A DNA stretch of 64,000 nt from Orthonyx spaldingii (lineage: Eukaryota; Chordata; Aves; Passeriformes; Orthonychidae), in NCBI GenBank assembly GCA_013397795.1, contig VZTJ01005306.1, positions 1,186,808-1,250,807 of the forward strand, in the 5' to 3' direction. The translations under genes were made by a program, and so were the position numbers. Below the pieces are notes generated by a model. The model searched no databases. It had not been told where the DNA came from and worked only from the letters and a program-made list of their open reading frames with translations. How positions within the stretch are numbered: the first letter of the stretch is position 1; each line of letters begins with the position of its first letter. Positions 13,405 to 25,200 of the stretch are shown in pieces.

Positions 13405-14549
13405 TCAAGGACTTGCATTAAAAGTAACATAAATCAATTCCAAAATCTCTAGCACCAAACACTCAGCAAAAGAAACAAATTTATATGAAAATTGAACAGA
13501 ATTTCTGACTGAAAGCCTAAGGTTGCTACCTCTTCTATTCACTCTGAAACAAACCTGTGAGTTTATGTAATAGCACCGATTCTCTAGGGATAAATTAATT
13601 GGGCTAAATTTAGATATCTCTAGTGGTTTACAACTGAGAATATCTCCATAAGATTCAAATCCAGCAGTATTATGAAGTTCCTCTGACTGATTGGAAAGTC
13701 CAATCACTGTGAATAGAATCCCTAATTGCTCGGATGCAGAAATGTTGCATGCTCCTAGGAAATATATTAGAAATTGGCAGTTTGTGGAGATACTCTTGAT
13801 TCTAATCAATCTGTCCAAGAAACTGTTTCAAAAGAAATACTTTTAGAAGTCCTGAAAGAGGCCAGTTAGGTTGCATGATGGAAGCTTGATGCAGATGCTA
13901 TTCCATGCATGTGATATATGTCTCTAATTTAGGATTTTCTCCAGTTGTAGACAAAATTCCTGCAATCAGAAACCAACTTGTTTCTCATAGCACTGAATAT
14001 TTCAATCAGTTCAAAATTCAAGAACCTAATGAGCACAATATTCCAATTTTACAAGAACTTAAGAGCTTGATTTCCAGCCTTCTACCTAGATTTAAGCAAT
14101 TTGTGTGTTCTCATTTTCACATTTTTAAAATCTTGTATGAAGCAAGAGCTATTGTGCTGTTATTGAAGAATAAAACATTACTCATTTCTTATATACTGGT
14201 AGTTTTGAAACAAATTGAAAATAATTTTATCTGTAGGTTTTAGTGATAGAAAACACCTGCATTTCAGGGAGGAAAAAGGGTGAATGAAAACTATAAGATC
14301 AATGATTCCCCATGCATTTGACAAGAATAAAACAGTTCAGAAACTCATGTTGCCTGATTGTTAGTCAGTTAGCAGTTTGCACCACCCTTTTGGTCTAGAT
14401 CTAAAGAGATTTTTGACTTCTGGAGAATGAATATCCAGGATAACTCATAAATATGCTGTTAAAGTATAGAAAATATGTGTACCTATATGTGCTAGAACCT
14501 TCTGCTTTCAAATAAATAATTTTTGCTTTTGTATTCTTTAATAACCAAA
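13405..14549. other. Unassigned region with two opposed open frames
   Basis: A 137-codon ATG frame runs on the minus strand (13405-13818) and a 112-codon frame runs on the plus strand (13905-14243), separated by 86 bp. Neither translation shows a motif, signal peptide or repeat I recognise, and neither has convincing splice or promoter context. By rough stop-codon expectation, one frame of this size in 64 kb of AT-rich DNA is not surprising. I therefore do not annotate them as genes, but the region could be a decayed mobile element. Confidence 0.4.
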
Positions 14550-14709
14550 TGTCATGGTCTAACTCCAGCTGGCAACTAAGTCTCACACAGCTGCTTGCTC
14601 ATCCCCTGCCCCCACCAGTGCGATGGGGAGAAAAATTGGAAAAAAAACCCAGACCTGTGGTTTGACATAAGAACAATTTAATAATTGAAATAAAATATAA
14701 TTATAAAAT

Positions 14710-14779
14710 TATAATAATAATTAGTACTATCACTACTACTACTTCTGCTACTACTACTATTACTAGTATAGTAATAATG
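14710..14779. repeat. Trinucleotide microsatellite (ATA/ACT/CTA type) inside the LTR
   Basis: An interrupted trinucleotide tract begins as ata/aat repeats and passes into act/cta repeats (for example actactactact and ctactactacta). It lies at the place where the remembered LTR consensus has an ata-rich stretch, so it is probably an expansion and point-mutation product of an LTR-internal seed. Confidence 0.85.
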
Positions 14780-14919
14780 AAAAGGGGAATAGCAAAGAGA
14801 AAGAGAGAAATAAAACCAAGAAGGACAAGTGATGCACAAAACAACTGCTCATTGCCCTTTGATGGAGGCCCAGCCCATCCCCAAGCAGTGGCTGGTGCCT
14901 CCTGGCCAGCTCCCCCCAG

Positions 14920-14925
14920 TTTATA
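14920..14925 (-). promoter_or_regulatory. TATA-like box of the LTR promoter
   Basis: The plus strand reads tttata, giving TATAAA on the minus strand in the context gtgtataaactgg. The position within the LTR fits a U3 core promoter. Activity is not shown by sequence. Confidence 0.5.
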
Positions 14926-15186
14926 CACAGGCATGACATTCTAAGCTATGCAATATCCCTTTAGCCAGTTTGGTCAGCTGTCCCATGCTCCCTCCCAGAC
15001 TATTAAGCACTGCCTTGCTGTCTGAGCATGGGAAGTGGAAAAGTCCTTGACTTAGAGTAAACATGACTTAGCAACAACGGAAACATCAGTGTGTTATCAA
15101 CATTATTGTCACTGAATCCAAACCACAGCACTGTACTAGATACTAGGCAGAATATTAATGCTGTTCCAGCCAAAAAAGGGCCATCA

Positions 15187-16919
15187 GGGGAAAAAGCTGC
15201 AATTTATAGTGTCACATATTACATATTTCTATTTTGTCATATTTTAAAAGAAAAAATTGCTAGAAATCAAGGATTGATTGCATGATAGATAAAGGGGATG
15301 AAAGCAGCCAAGGATGCCATCTTCAAACAGACATAATCAAGCATTTTAGAGGTCTGTGGATCTGCTTGTGAAGGCACTTAAAATGTGTCATGTGGATGTT
15401 TCCTATATTTGACAGATGTCCTACCTGCAATATTTTCATGCTAAAAGCACATTTTTTTCTGCATGTCCACCTGTACGCATTGTATTTGCCTTATATCATC
15501 AAAAGAAAAACCTTGCCTTTGCCTGCTATGACTTTGAATGAAAAGATCTACAGTGTCTCTTTGTTTTCCTTCTGTGATATCTTACACATGGTGGAGAAAG
15601 GAAGAAGAAATACAAATTTTCCAAGGCAATAGACAGGCAGACAAAACACTTTTAGGTAGCAGCTGTTTTCCTCCTGATACTGCACTCCTGACATCTTAGC
15701 TTTCCCTTTTTTTGCTAGGGGTATGGTTTACTGTTTTAGCATTGGTTTCTTCCCAGTTGTAACACTGGGGAAAAGCACTCTCTGTTTTTGAAGTGACCTT
15801 TCTCATTATAAGATGGATCCTTGATAAATGTAGGTGCCACTTTGAATTATTTTTTTTCTTTTAGATTTTATCTGGCTGAGGAGTTGTCTCGGTTATCACT
15901 CATACAGATTTGTGACTTACAAGGTTTGATCTCTTTTTTCCATTTTGTGCAATACAGGAATAAGTAGACTTAAAAAAACATCAGCTATTCTACCTAGGGA
16001 TGGTCACTTTCCATATTTTACTTAATCTGAAGTTACAGCTTGTTATCTCACATGGCTGATGGCTGGTGAGAGAGACAGCAACTGATGTGCTCAATAATGC
16101 TATTTCTATCATTCCACACAACTGAGCTGGAGGGAGTTATTTTGCTTTAATTTTGCTATTTCGTACTTAATCTATATATCTTCTAAAAGTACTTTTGTAA
16201 GTCTGAGTACTACTTCAATCAGCTTCTAGAATTTCACTATAGCATTTCACTGTAGCATAGTGACCTAATTTCAAGATAAGAAAAATGTATACGTAGGTAA
16301 ATAAAGGTACCACCTCATTCTTAGAATCACAATGTTAATTAAAAAAAAGAGATATGAAGCAACAGAAAGAAATGTCAAATACAATCTAATTGTCTAACAC
16401 AGGGTTCTGATCATGTCTTCCAATCCCTTCCTTCCTCATCTAAAGTTATATAATCATGCAAAATCCTTGTAGGAGGGTTTACAGCTACATGTGGTAATTT
16501 TTTCACATGTTAAATCTATTCTTTATATAAATTTGAATTAGAATTTAGAAACATGCAAGCAATTGTGGAAACAAGTCCAAACAGTGCAATATTATTGTCA
16601 AAATTAATGGCATTGAGTCACTAAATTCAAGAGCAGTTTTTGTTCCACATATTTTTATTATGCTTCCTTGTGCTTGTAGCTATATCAATATGATGACAAA
16701 TTAAATACAAATACAGGATATAATAAATAAGTAATAAGTTTTTCAGGATATCTTATTTGACTATTTATACTCCGGTACACAGTGCAAAAGACTATAATAA
16801 TGCCAAGCATTTAAAACTTTTTCCTAAAAAATACACATATACTAGAAATCAAAGTTCCATTTTGACCAAAATAGTAAACAGAAAAAATAACATACCAATA
16901 TTATTTCTATCATGCAGCC
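15187..16919. other. Non-coding AT-rich unique sequence
   Basis: No gene is recognised. The longest ATG frame is 80 codons (+, 15390-15632) with no domain. A 13-bp near-perfect tandem duplication lies at 16231-16256 (atttcactatagc then atttcactgtagc). Confidence 0.65.
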
Positions 16920-17247
16920 TTTCAGTACTTAAAGGAGACCTATAAGACAGATGGGGATAAACTTTTTACCAGGTCCTCTTGCAATAGGACGAGAGGTACT
17001 GATTTTAAAGTAAAAGTGAGTTGGTTTAGATTAGATGTATGAAGAAATGTTTCATAATGAGGAGAATGAAATATAGGAACAGGTTGCTCAGAGACGTGGT
17101 TTATGCCCCATCCCCAGAAATATTCAAGATCAGGCTGGACAGGGCTCCGAGCAACCTGACTGAATTGGTAACATCCCTGCTCATGTTGGTTGGACTAGCT
17201 GACCTTTAAAGGCCCCTTCCAACCCAAACTATTCTATGATTCTACAA
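16920..17247 (+). mobile_element. CR1 LINE fragment, 3' end
   Basis: A well-recognisable 5'-truncated CR1 copy. Landmarks are 'agtacttaaaggagacctat' at 16924, 'gatggggataaactttttac', 'ggacgagaggtactgatttt', 'gaacaggttgctcagagacg', 'ccccatccccagaaatattc', 'aggctggacagggctc', 'gagcaacctga', 'ttggactagctgacctttaa', 'ccccttccaacccaaac' and the terminal 'tattctatgattcta' at about 17230-17244. The 3' end is intact while the ORF2 remnant is interrupted. This is the best-preserved full 3' segment in the window. Confidence 0.95.
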
Positions 17248-18989
17248 TATGTTGCTTTCCTTATTTACTTTTCAGTTTAATACTTTTTGTGTTGCTAAGA
17301 AGAAAGTGCCTTATCTCTGTGGAGTGATTTATTAATCACTTTATTCATAAATCAGAAGATGTAACAGATCCAGTGATACCTGCGGGAATATAGTGTACTT
17401 AGGCATTTTCACAAGAACTGTTTATATGTGCATAAAAATTACTGAGAAAGGAGAAGAAAAAGCCCGAAGCTCTCTCCCTTGTTAAAGACAAACAAGTCAG
17501 TCTGCTAAAACTGAAGCTGCATTTTTCAGCTTCCTTTTCATCCCTGTTTTATATAATGAACTCTATTTGGATGGTGATCCAAATTCACCATTTTTCCCTT
17601 TCTCCCTCTCATCCCATCTCTCAATTTTTGCACCATCCTACATGTCTGAGGTTTAGCTGTTTAGCTGCCTGCACACAGGAGAGCACAAGTTTGTATTAAC
17701 AAGAAAATCACTTGCTAAGAAAGTGGCTAACCGGCAGTGGGAAAAATTCAGCTTACTCTTCTGCCCTTCCCTAAGAACAATGCAAAAGTTAAAGAAAGGA
17801 CAGAGATCTACAGTTGATAGTGTATACAGACATTTTCTTTATTATCTGTTCATAGACATCTAATGCTTTGGCAGTCTTCCAAATTGTATATATAATACAG
17901 GGAACCATTTTCTTGTAAGAAAGAAGCATTTGCTGGCACAAGTTTCAGACTTAGTTGAAAAAATCAGCAACTACAGCTCAGCCCCGTCCCCACAATCACG
18001 GATAAAGTGGTCTTTGTTAAACTGGCAGAGCTGAAAGGAAGAATTGAAACTTACTCTCTCCTCCCCCTTGGCTTTGCTTACATCAGAATTCCCTTATTAG
18101 ACTTGCTTTTCATTCTCATGCATTCTTTTCTGAATTATGAGCTTTTTTACTTTAATGACATTAGTTTGCTTAATTTTCTGTCTGAAAAAGAATTAGAAAC
18201 TAATGCTTCACTCAGATTTCTCAGATTTGACTGCACTGATGGCTTCATGAGTAATAATCAAAAGTTATTGCTTATTAGAAGGCAATTCAGTTGGGAACTC
18301 TGATTGTGGTCTCAGGCCGTAGGAAGCAAGTTTTCACAAATCACATGCAAATCCTTTACAAGTGGTACTTGTTAGCATCTTTCAGTTGAGAGGGTGAATG
18401 GATGTGGAGATCATCAGGCTGAGACAACACAGTCCTATGCAAAGTTCATGCATTTATAAATATCAGACAGCTAGTGACCCAAAAATGGTCTTCCAGCCTG
18501 CCTCGTAGTTTTCCTGATATCAAGCTACACCAAACACAATGCCTGTAGAAACATGAGTCACATGGATTATTAGTGATTTTTAAATCAGGTTTTCTGTTGG
18601 TTTTTTGCATCAATTATTCTTCATTCTAATTACTCCCTAATCTAATATAAATAGCATTGGCTATCCTTAGAGTTCTCCAAATACGATAATTGTCTTTGAG
18701 AAAAGTACTTCAGGTAAAAAGTGGTTCCGGGTACCAAAGGTGACAAACGTGGAGGTCAGATGCATAAACATACGCTCAGCTCTTTAATTGCATGTAAGTT
18801 AAATTGAGGCTTGCTTTTAAAAACAGCACTGGCACCAAAACTAGATTGTACAATCACATTAGTTCCACTTACTGATACCTGGGCCATGGTGAAGAACAGC
18901 CTATGGACAGCACCCTGTTGCAAACAGCAGTTTCTGCCTGGACTGCTAAATCAATCCTTCCTCATGTTGCCTGCTCTCCATTTTGGACT

Positions 18990-19220
18990 AAAATTAATAC
19001 ACACTCTCATGCAGGGCTAACAAAGGGAAGGCATTGACTTATGTGTTAGGCCACTGAAATATAACCACCCTGGATAATGAGGAAGCCTCAGCCATGGAGA
19101 GCTGGTTTATGAGCACGGGGGTTGCCTGGTAACGTCTGTCAGGTGCCCGTTATCATTTGATGAAAGCTGATCGGGGAGTCGTGCTGAAGGAGATTGGATC
19201 ATTATAAAAGAACAGTAATT
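18990..19220. promoter_or_regulatory. Candidate conserved non-coding element (unverified)
   Basis: A compact, high-complexity stretch, more balanced in base composition than its AT-rich surroundings and free of low-complexity runs. It contains TAAT, GATAA and TTATCATTTGATGAAAG-like factor-site wording plus 'cattataaaag' near 19200. The call rests only on texture. Without cross-species alignment it cannot be told from ordinary unique DNA. Confidence 0.25.
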
Positions 19221-19283
19221 TGCCCTTATGCCTCAAGTTGAGGGATCTGATGCAGCAAGTGTCTACAGAGATAAGAGGCAACT

Positions 19284-19309
19284 CTTTTTTTTTTCTTTTT
19301 TTTTTTTTT
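19284..19309. repeat. T-rich homopolymer tract
   Basis: An almost uninterrupted run of T, broken once by C. A likely slippage site. Confidence 0.9.
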
Positions 19310-19647
19310 GCCTTCAGTGTAGAGGGAGAAAATTATCTTTTTATCTCACCTTGCAGGGAAAAGACCGAACTAGAGCACTCTGGAGGGCTGTGCTGATCCT
19401 CCAAGGGGCTGTCTGGGTGCCTCCTGGGCTGCTCTAGGCACTACATCGCAGCACATTCAGTTTTCTGCTGCTCTGTGTCCTCTTCTGCTTTTTTCTCAAC
19501 CAAAAGCAATTATGATTTCAGAAGATGTGCACTATACCCAAGATGCTCACCTTAAAGATAAAGCATTACTCAAAAGGCTCTGAACATCACTGCAATTCTA
19601 AGGAAAGAGGGTTTAAAAGTGTGAGAGATTCTAGGCTGAGCTTTACA

Positions 19648-19698
19648 CTGTAGGTTCCTAAACCCAGAAAACCTAAACCGTAGGTTCCTGTACCCAGA
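19648..19698. repeat. Imperfect 30-bp-period duplication
   Basis: The 21-bp block at 19648-19668 (beginning ctgtaggttcct) recurs at 19678-19698 (beginning ccgtaggttcct) with three mismatches, giving a 30-bp period. It looks like an old local duplication. Confidence 0.75.
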
Positions 19699-21822
19699 GA
19701 TCCGACTGAGAATTTCAGAATTAAAGGCAATCTTGCTCACACAGGAAACTCACTTCCTGAAAGACTCACTTCAGGAAACAGTGACTAGGTCCCCCAGCAG
19801 CTATTTAACAGATAGGGTGCAGGAACTGCTCAGTCAGTTGCTAACATAAGATCCCATGTTCTAGGCTAGGGGGATGCCTTCTAAACATTGGGAACTGTTC
19901 TGTCATCTTGCAACAGCCTCCGCAGTATGATTTACGTTTTGTTACACTATAATTCAGGGGAAATATAAATAGAGCAAAGGGCAAGACCCAAATAGTGGAT
20001 GCAGCTAAATTTAAACGTAGGCAGAATGCTTAAGAAAATTATTTTTAAAAATATAAAAAAAAAAAAAGGAGGAGAGGGAAAAAACGCTTAAATTTCTTAG
20101 GAACCTCAAATCCTTTGGCGTGTGACATTAGCCACTATCTTTTACAAGAAGTTAAAACTATATTTCTTTCTGGAAGTACTGCAACCTAGAAATGAATGTA
20201 TTCCCTAAAACTGGTCAAGGTTGTGCAAGTAGGTATTCCTGTGTTTGGTTAAAGAGTTGACTTACCCAACTACACCAAGACCACAGCTACTCTATCCTCT
20301 TCCTTGGCTGTATTTCAAGAGAAAAATAAAACTGATATAGTAACTAAGCCCTGGACAGGTTCTGACAAAATCAAGTAGATGCTGCCCTGACAGGGAAACT
20401 CCAGCTGTGAAAGACAGCACTGTGTCTCTGTGACTCACTTTGACTGTTCCCAACACACTCCAGCTTTTTCTATTCCTCCTGCTCTGCTCCTGGTCATGCT
20501 GCCAGACCTCCTCCCTCACACTTGCCTTGGTTTTCACTAAAGTCCATCGTTTGCTACTTCACCTTATTGAATTCAAGGAAAACTGTCCTTCTTTTCTTGC
20601 TGGTTTAGTTTTCTTCCAAAATAGTGAACCAAATTAGCTCCAGAGGAGCCTGAGGAGCTACAGAGCAGATGAAAAGTGAATGTCAGAATTGGAGAAAAGA
20701 CCAGGAAAAAAAGAGAAGTTTCCCTTTTGCCAGAAATGCACTGTTTTGACTACCCTACCTCATGTCAGGTAATTTTATATGGAATATTTTGGCTAACAGG
20801 TCAACTCCTCAAGCTGAGTTTATGCAACTTCTGCTTTAAGTCCTTCTTAATTACTACTCTGATTCCCATTCAAAAGGCAGATGCCTAACTTCTAAGCATA
20901 TCACTCCTTGCAACAAAATACCTTTACTACAGCTTAAAATGAATATCAGAAAGCCCTCCGTAAAAATTTCTAGAGATATTCACTCATGGAATTCTGCAGT
21001 GTTGTTCAAATTTTGAGCAAATGAATTTTAGTTATAGAGATGTCAAAGAAATCACATTAGACTTGGAACTTGAGTTGTTGCACTGAATGGTGATATATTT
21101 CATATAAGACAGAAAGCAACTTGATGACAGGGTTACCAAAAGTCCTTGATGCAGAGGCACTTAAATGAGACAGTCAAGGCTCTGCCAACACCCTTCGCAG
21201 TAAGAACCACTCACCCCCACACAATACTTTGTGTGAATGTCATGACAGAAAATTAATTTCAAAGTTTTCATCCAGCCAATAACTCTTGTGGCAGCTTAGT
21301 TTTTTTCTGAGAATGTGACTTTGGGAAAGACTTCTACAGTAAAAAGGAAGAATTTAAGTTGCACTTTTTTTTTTTTTTTCCTGAAAGTATATTTATTTCA
21401 CCTTATGATGCTCTTCAAAGAATTTCAAAGACCCAGTGAGTCATTTTACCTAATTTGAGGTGTATATCTTACTTAAATTTGAGAAAAGTATTGATTTGTC
21501 TGCTTTCTGTGAGCCAAGGGAGAGATTAAATTTTATTTGAAATATTCTTCTCATATTATTCTGTCTCTAAAAATCTTTCATTTCATGACTGGAATGTGTC
21601 TGGTGGGTACTTAGTAAAGTCTGGAACAGAAATCTTCCTAAATTTCTATTTTATTAACACAATAGCTTTACTTGCTCTGGAATTGGTTTTCAAAGTTTTT
21701 GAGGCATTTAAAAATGAAGATCAACCACAGAAGGCTTGAAAAATGTCCTTGAACATTCTGAATTTCTACATTGCTGCTGAGAAATGTCTGAGAAATGTGT
21801 TTATCTGAATCCTTAAGCTTCT

Positions 21823-21897
21823 GATGTAGGGAAAGGAGTTGAACTCAGTGATCATGATGGGTCCTTTCCAACACAGCATATTTTATGATTCTGTGAC
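21823..21897 (+). mobile_element. CR1 LINE 3' tail fragment
   Basis: A short CR1 remnant retaining only the last part of the 3' UTR: 'gttgaactcagtgatcatga', 'gggtcctttccaac' and 'ttttatgattctgtgac'. Orientation is plus. Confidence 0.85.
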
Positions 21898-22211
21898 TTC
21901 TATATTTCTGTAAACTAGCCATCTGTTTTAGACTTGAAGCACATTTTAAATGTATTTTGCTACATGTGTTTCTCAGGTAGTTGGGCAGTGTTGTGCCCAG
22001 TGGATACACCACAGTACATTTTATGAGTCTACTTGTAAATGGCACAAACAACAGAAACAAAAGAGCTCACGCTGACCCTAATTCTTATGGGCAGTTTTGC
22101 TCTCCTTTTGCCAACTTTCTGTACTGTTTTTAGTAAAAATTAATGAAAAAAATATAATCCAATTATAGTTGGTGGTTTTTTACTTGGATATTCCACAAAA
22201 AAAAAAAAAAA
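21898..22211. other. Non-coding sequence ending in poly(A) before the gap
   Basis: No gene is recognised. The block ends in an A-run (about 22197-22211) that directly abuts the assembly gap. Confidence 0.7.
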
Positions 22212-22258
22212 NNNNNNNNNNNNNNNNNNNNNNNNNNNNNNNNNNNNNNNNNNNNNNN
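22212..22258. other. Assembly gap (47 N)
   Basis: Forty-seven consecutive N bases, flanked on both sides by A-runs. The gap therefore falls inside a poly(A) or A-rich tract that was probably not resolved in assembly. Its true length and content are unknown. Confidence 0.98.
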
Positions 22259-25200
22259 AAAAGGAAGGAATTTAAACCATCTGTTGATAAGATTTATGTG
22301 GCTAAACTATTCCTTTTAGGATAGAATAAAGCTTCAAACATACTTTTTTGTGCCCACAGCTACAAATTTAAAGCCACCTGTTCCTGTAAATCTTCTGATA
22401 TTAAGCAGATGCAGATGATGAAATGTTCAGTATGATGAGCTGTTTTACCATTTGTTGCTTCTTGAAGAAAAATAGAAGTCTTCTTTGGAAGGATGTTTTC
22501 TGTAATCGCATCTGACTTTCCAAACCCCAAAGACAACCCTACCATATCCCAGGAATACCAACCCAATAGGTTTAAAGAGGCTTCTTGAAGTGCTGTGTTC
22601 TTCAGCCATTCCTCAAGACAAGTCTACACAGGTAGCTGAGGAAAAGGGGCATAAACTCCCTTTTTGTCATGAGAGCTCCATCATACTGAAAAACTGTCAG
22701 CCAAGTTCTGCCAGAGAAACCTAAAAGTTTAGCCAGGTTGTTAATCAAGCTCCTCCATTGTATGTAAAACTGAGATTTGCTCCTTGCCTTTGTTTGGAAT
22801 AGTCGTGTATCCAAAAGATGAGCAAAACAACTATTGTCAACAGAAGTTTATGTGCTTATCTGTTTGTGTAAAATGCATCACTTTGTGTGAAACTGAAGCT
22901 GAAAGAGCTAAGGCAATAAACAGAGAGAAGAAACTACTGTGTGCATAATTATTAAGCTTATATCTGGCATACTGTATGCTGCTCTGAGATCTGATCTACT
23001 GAAACATATTGAAATATTAGTCAGGTTTTAGAGAAATGCCACAATAGTGACTTCAGATGAAAATATTGAGGAATGCCACCTAAAAGATTACTCAATCATG
23101 CTCTATAAAAGGATAATGTAGAGGTCTCTGTGGTCTTTGGAGGTCATAAGAGACAAATTTTGGCTAGAAATTTAGTGAATACCTGGAATAGAGGTTGTAG
23201 ATTATCACCTCACCATGTGATGAAGTGGGTTTTTATATCCTGAGGGATTATGAAATTAGAAAATGAAGACGATGTTGTATTTGTTTAGGTTTTTTTGTTT
23301 GTTTTGTTTTGTTTTTTCCCTTCCAAAGCATACTCCAGTTAAACAGCTAATTATTAGATTCTGTGGAGGAAGGAGCAATGAGTAAATACTGTCCCCTTTA
23401 CTCGCAAAAGTTATTCAAAATGAACCTGTGGATCCCCTCTGAATTTGTATTAAACACTGAGAGAAATTCCATTCAACATCAGGCAAGTAACAGGGTGTGG
23501 TGCATATATTATTACTAAGATAAAGAATATTGTTTGTTGTTATCTTTGCAATAATCAAGAGACAAATTCTGTAACAATTTGTCAACATTCTTTTGAAAAA
23601 GAATTCCATTTGTCCACTTTGAATTCACTGAATCAATTTTTTTCTATTCAGTGGCAAAAGAAATCCTGTTTCTTTAGTATTTTTCAACCTTTTCATGTTA
23701 GTATGGCTATAAGTATGCTAATTTTAACCAATAATGATGGGATTTTGATTTCCATACTCTTAAGTCTGAAACAACTAATATTTCTATTTTTCACACTGTT
23801 TCACAGCTTACTGTTAATACATTGAAATATAAATAGGTAAAGCTAAGCAAAGTACATAAAAAACTAAAATGTTTTACAGTACAAAGAAAAGGAAATGGAA
23901 TAGGAGAAATCCCCCCAAGAAACTCCCTCATCTCATCTGTCTCATATGTTATCAAAACAGCTATACAACTTCCTTAAGGGTCTTTAGATGTGCAAGAATT
24001 TTCAAAGAGCTCAAAACTGTCTATACCTGAGGCTCTGAACCTGAGGTCCAACAAGTTCAGAGAATTTCATGTGTGCTTTCTGGTAAAAGAGAATACTTCC
24101 ACAGGCAGTTGAGACTTAGGGTCTTCATGAAACACGGTTTTGAATTTCCCTCCTAAGGCATGTGCTCATCTACTGGCCCAGCCATCATTTTTGGTGTCCA
24201 AAAAAATGCCTTGAACTTTAATATTTAGGAGGTGGAATCAAAAGCACACACGTGAGACATGTTCTTGTCTGACTAGACAGAGGTGAGCTGAAATAATTCA
24301 GAGCCATTACAGCATCCTCCTCTGCCTGTTTAGTAATACTGCACCATAAAGCTGTGCGCTGCAAAGCCAGTCCCATTTTCTGCTAAGAGAGGTAGCTGCG
24401 TTTCAGCAATGCATGAAGTAATTCATCTACATAGCTTATAAAGCACTTAGAGTTCCTTTGGGATAAAAAGCACTTAAAAATGTAAGGTATTAGTATTTCT
24501 TATGTGTTTAAGTTGTCAAATCATCTTACTTTTTTATCACTCAAATCAGCTTTAAAATTCACTTTTGCAGTGAAACGTACAAATGCTAATTCACTTCAAT
24601 TAAAAATCTATTGCCTGCACTTCATTTTTAATGGAGGCAGGTGCTTTGGAGAAATACCCTCTCAAATCTTACTCATGCAGTAGGCTATAGAAGGCCACCT
24701 TTCCCTGGCATTTCTATCCATGTGCAGGCGCAGGCATTTCTTTTGACTGTCTATGATCTAAAAATCCTTTTGCTGGGGTCAAAAAAATTTGGGATTTGTC
24801 TACTTTCCTTTTTCGGGATTTGCAACTAGAATAGTAAGAACCATATGCAAGGGTTTGCTACACACATAGTTTCTTTCCCCTGTTCCTCTTCACTCTCCTC
24901 CCACTCCACAAGGTTTCACTAAGCATAGGGTGCCACAAATGACAGTTTCTAATCCCTCACCCAAATGTCATTTCAGTAATTCTTATATTGCTGAAGAAAG
25001 CTTGTACAAGAAATTCTAGTTAAGTGCTTTAGTGTGATGGGACTGCGGCTGACATTTACATCAGCACTTACTGTGATTTAAAAGGGGGCAGAAGTGCTTG
25101 GGGTGGGGTGGGGAGACATTAGCATATGTGCCTTTACTGCAGATGTAGTGATGAATTGGAATGGGGCTGCATAGGGGTAAAGGTTGGAGCACTGCAATGA

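Larger units (their letters stand above)
14550..15186 (-). mobile_element. Solo LTR of an avian endogenous retrovirus family
   Basis: This is a retroviral long terminal repeat without adjacent internal sequence. Read on the plus strand it has the order I remember for a common bird LTR: 'tgtcatggtctaactccagc' at 14550, 'ggcaactaag...cacacagctgc', an A-rich block with a trinucleotide repeat, 'agtgatgcacaa', 'cagtttatacacaggcatgac', 'agtttggtcagctg', 'ccttgactta', 'cttagcaacaac', 'acatcagtgtgttatcaaca', 'actaggcagaa', and an end near 'ttccagcc'. The TATA-like motif lies on the complement (14920-14925), so transcription would run on the minus strand. No clear target-site duplication was found and the right end is approximate. 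It shows no coding capacity. Confidence 0.8.
17248..21822. other. Non-coding unique sequence with simple repeats
   Basis: No gene is supported. The longest ATG frame is 98 codons (+, 18007-18303) without recognisable features. A minus-strand 81-codon frame (20292-20537) lies in somewhat GC-richer sequence and is also unassigned. The block 18990-19220 reads as a possible conserved non-coding element and is listed separately. Long T- or A-runs occur at 19284-19309, about 20056-20068 and 21366-21380. Confidence 0.6.
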
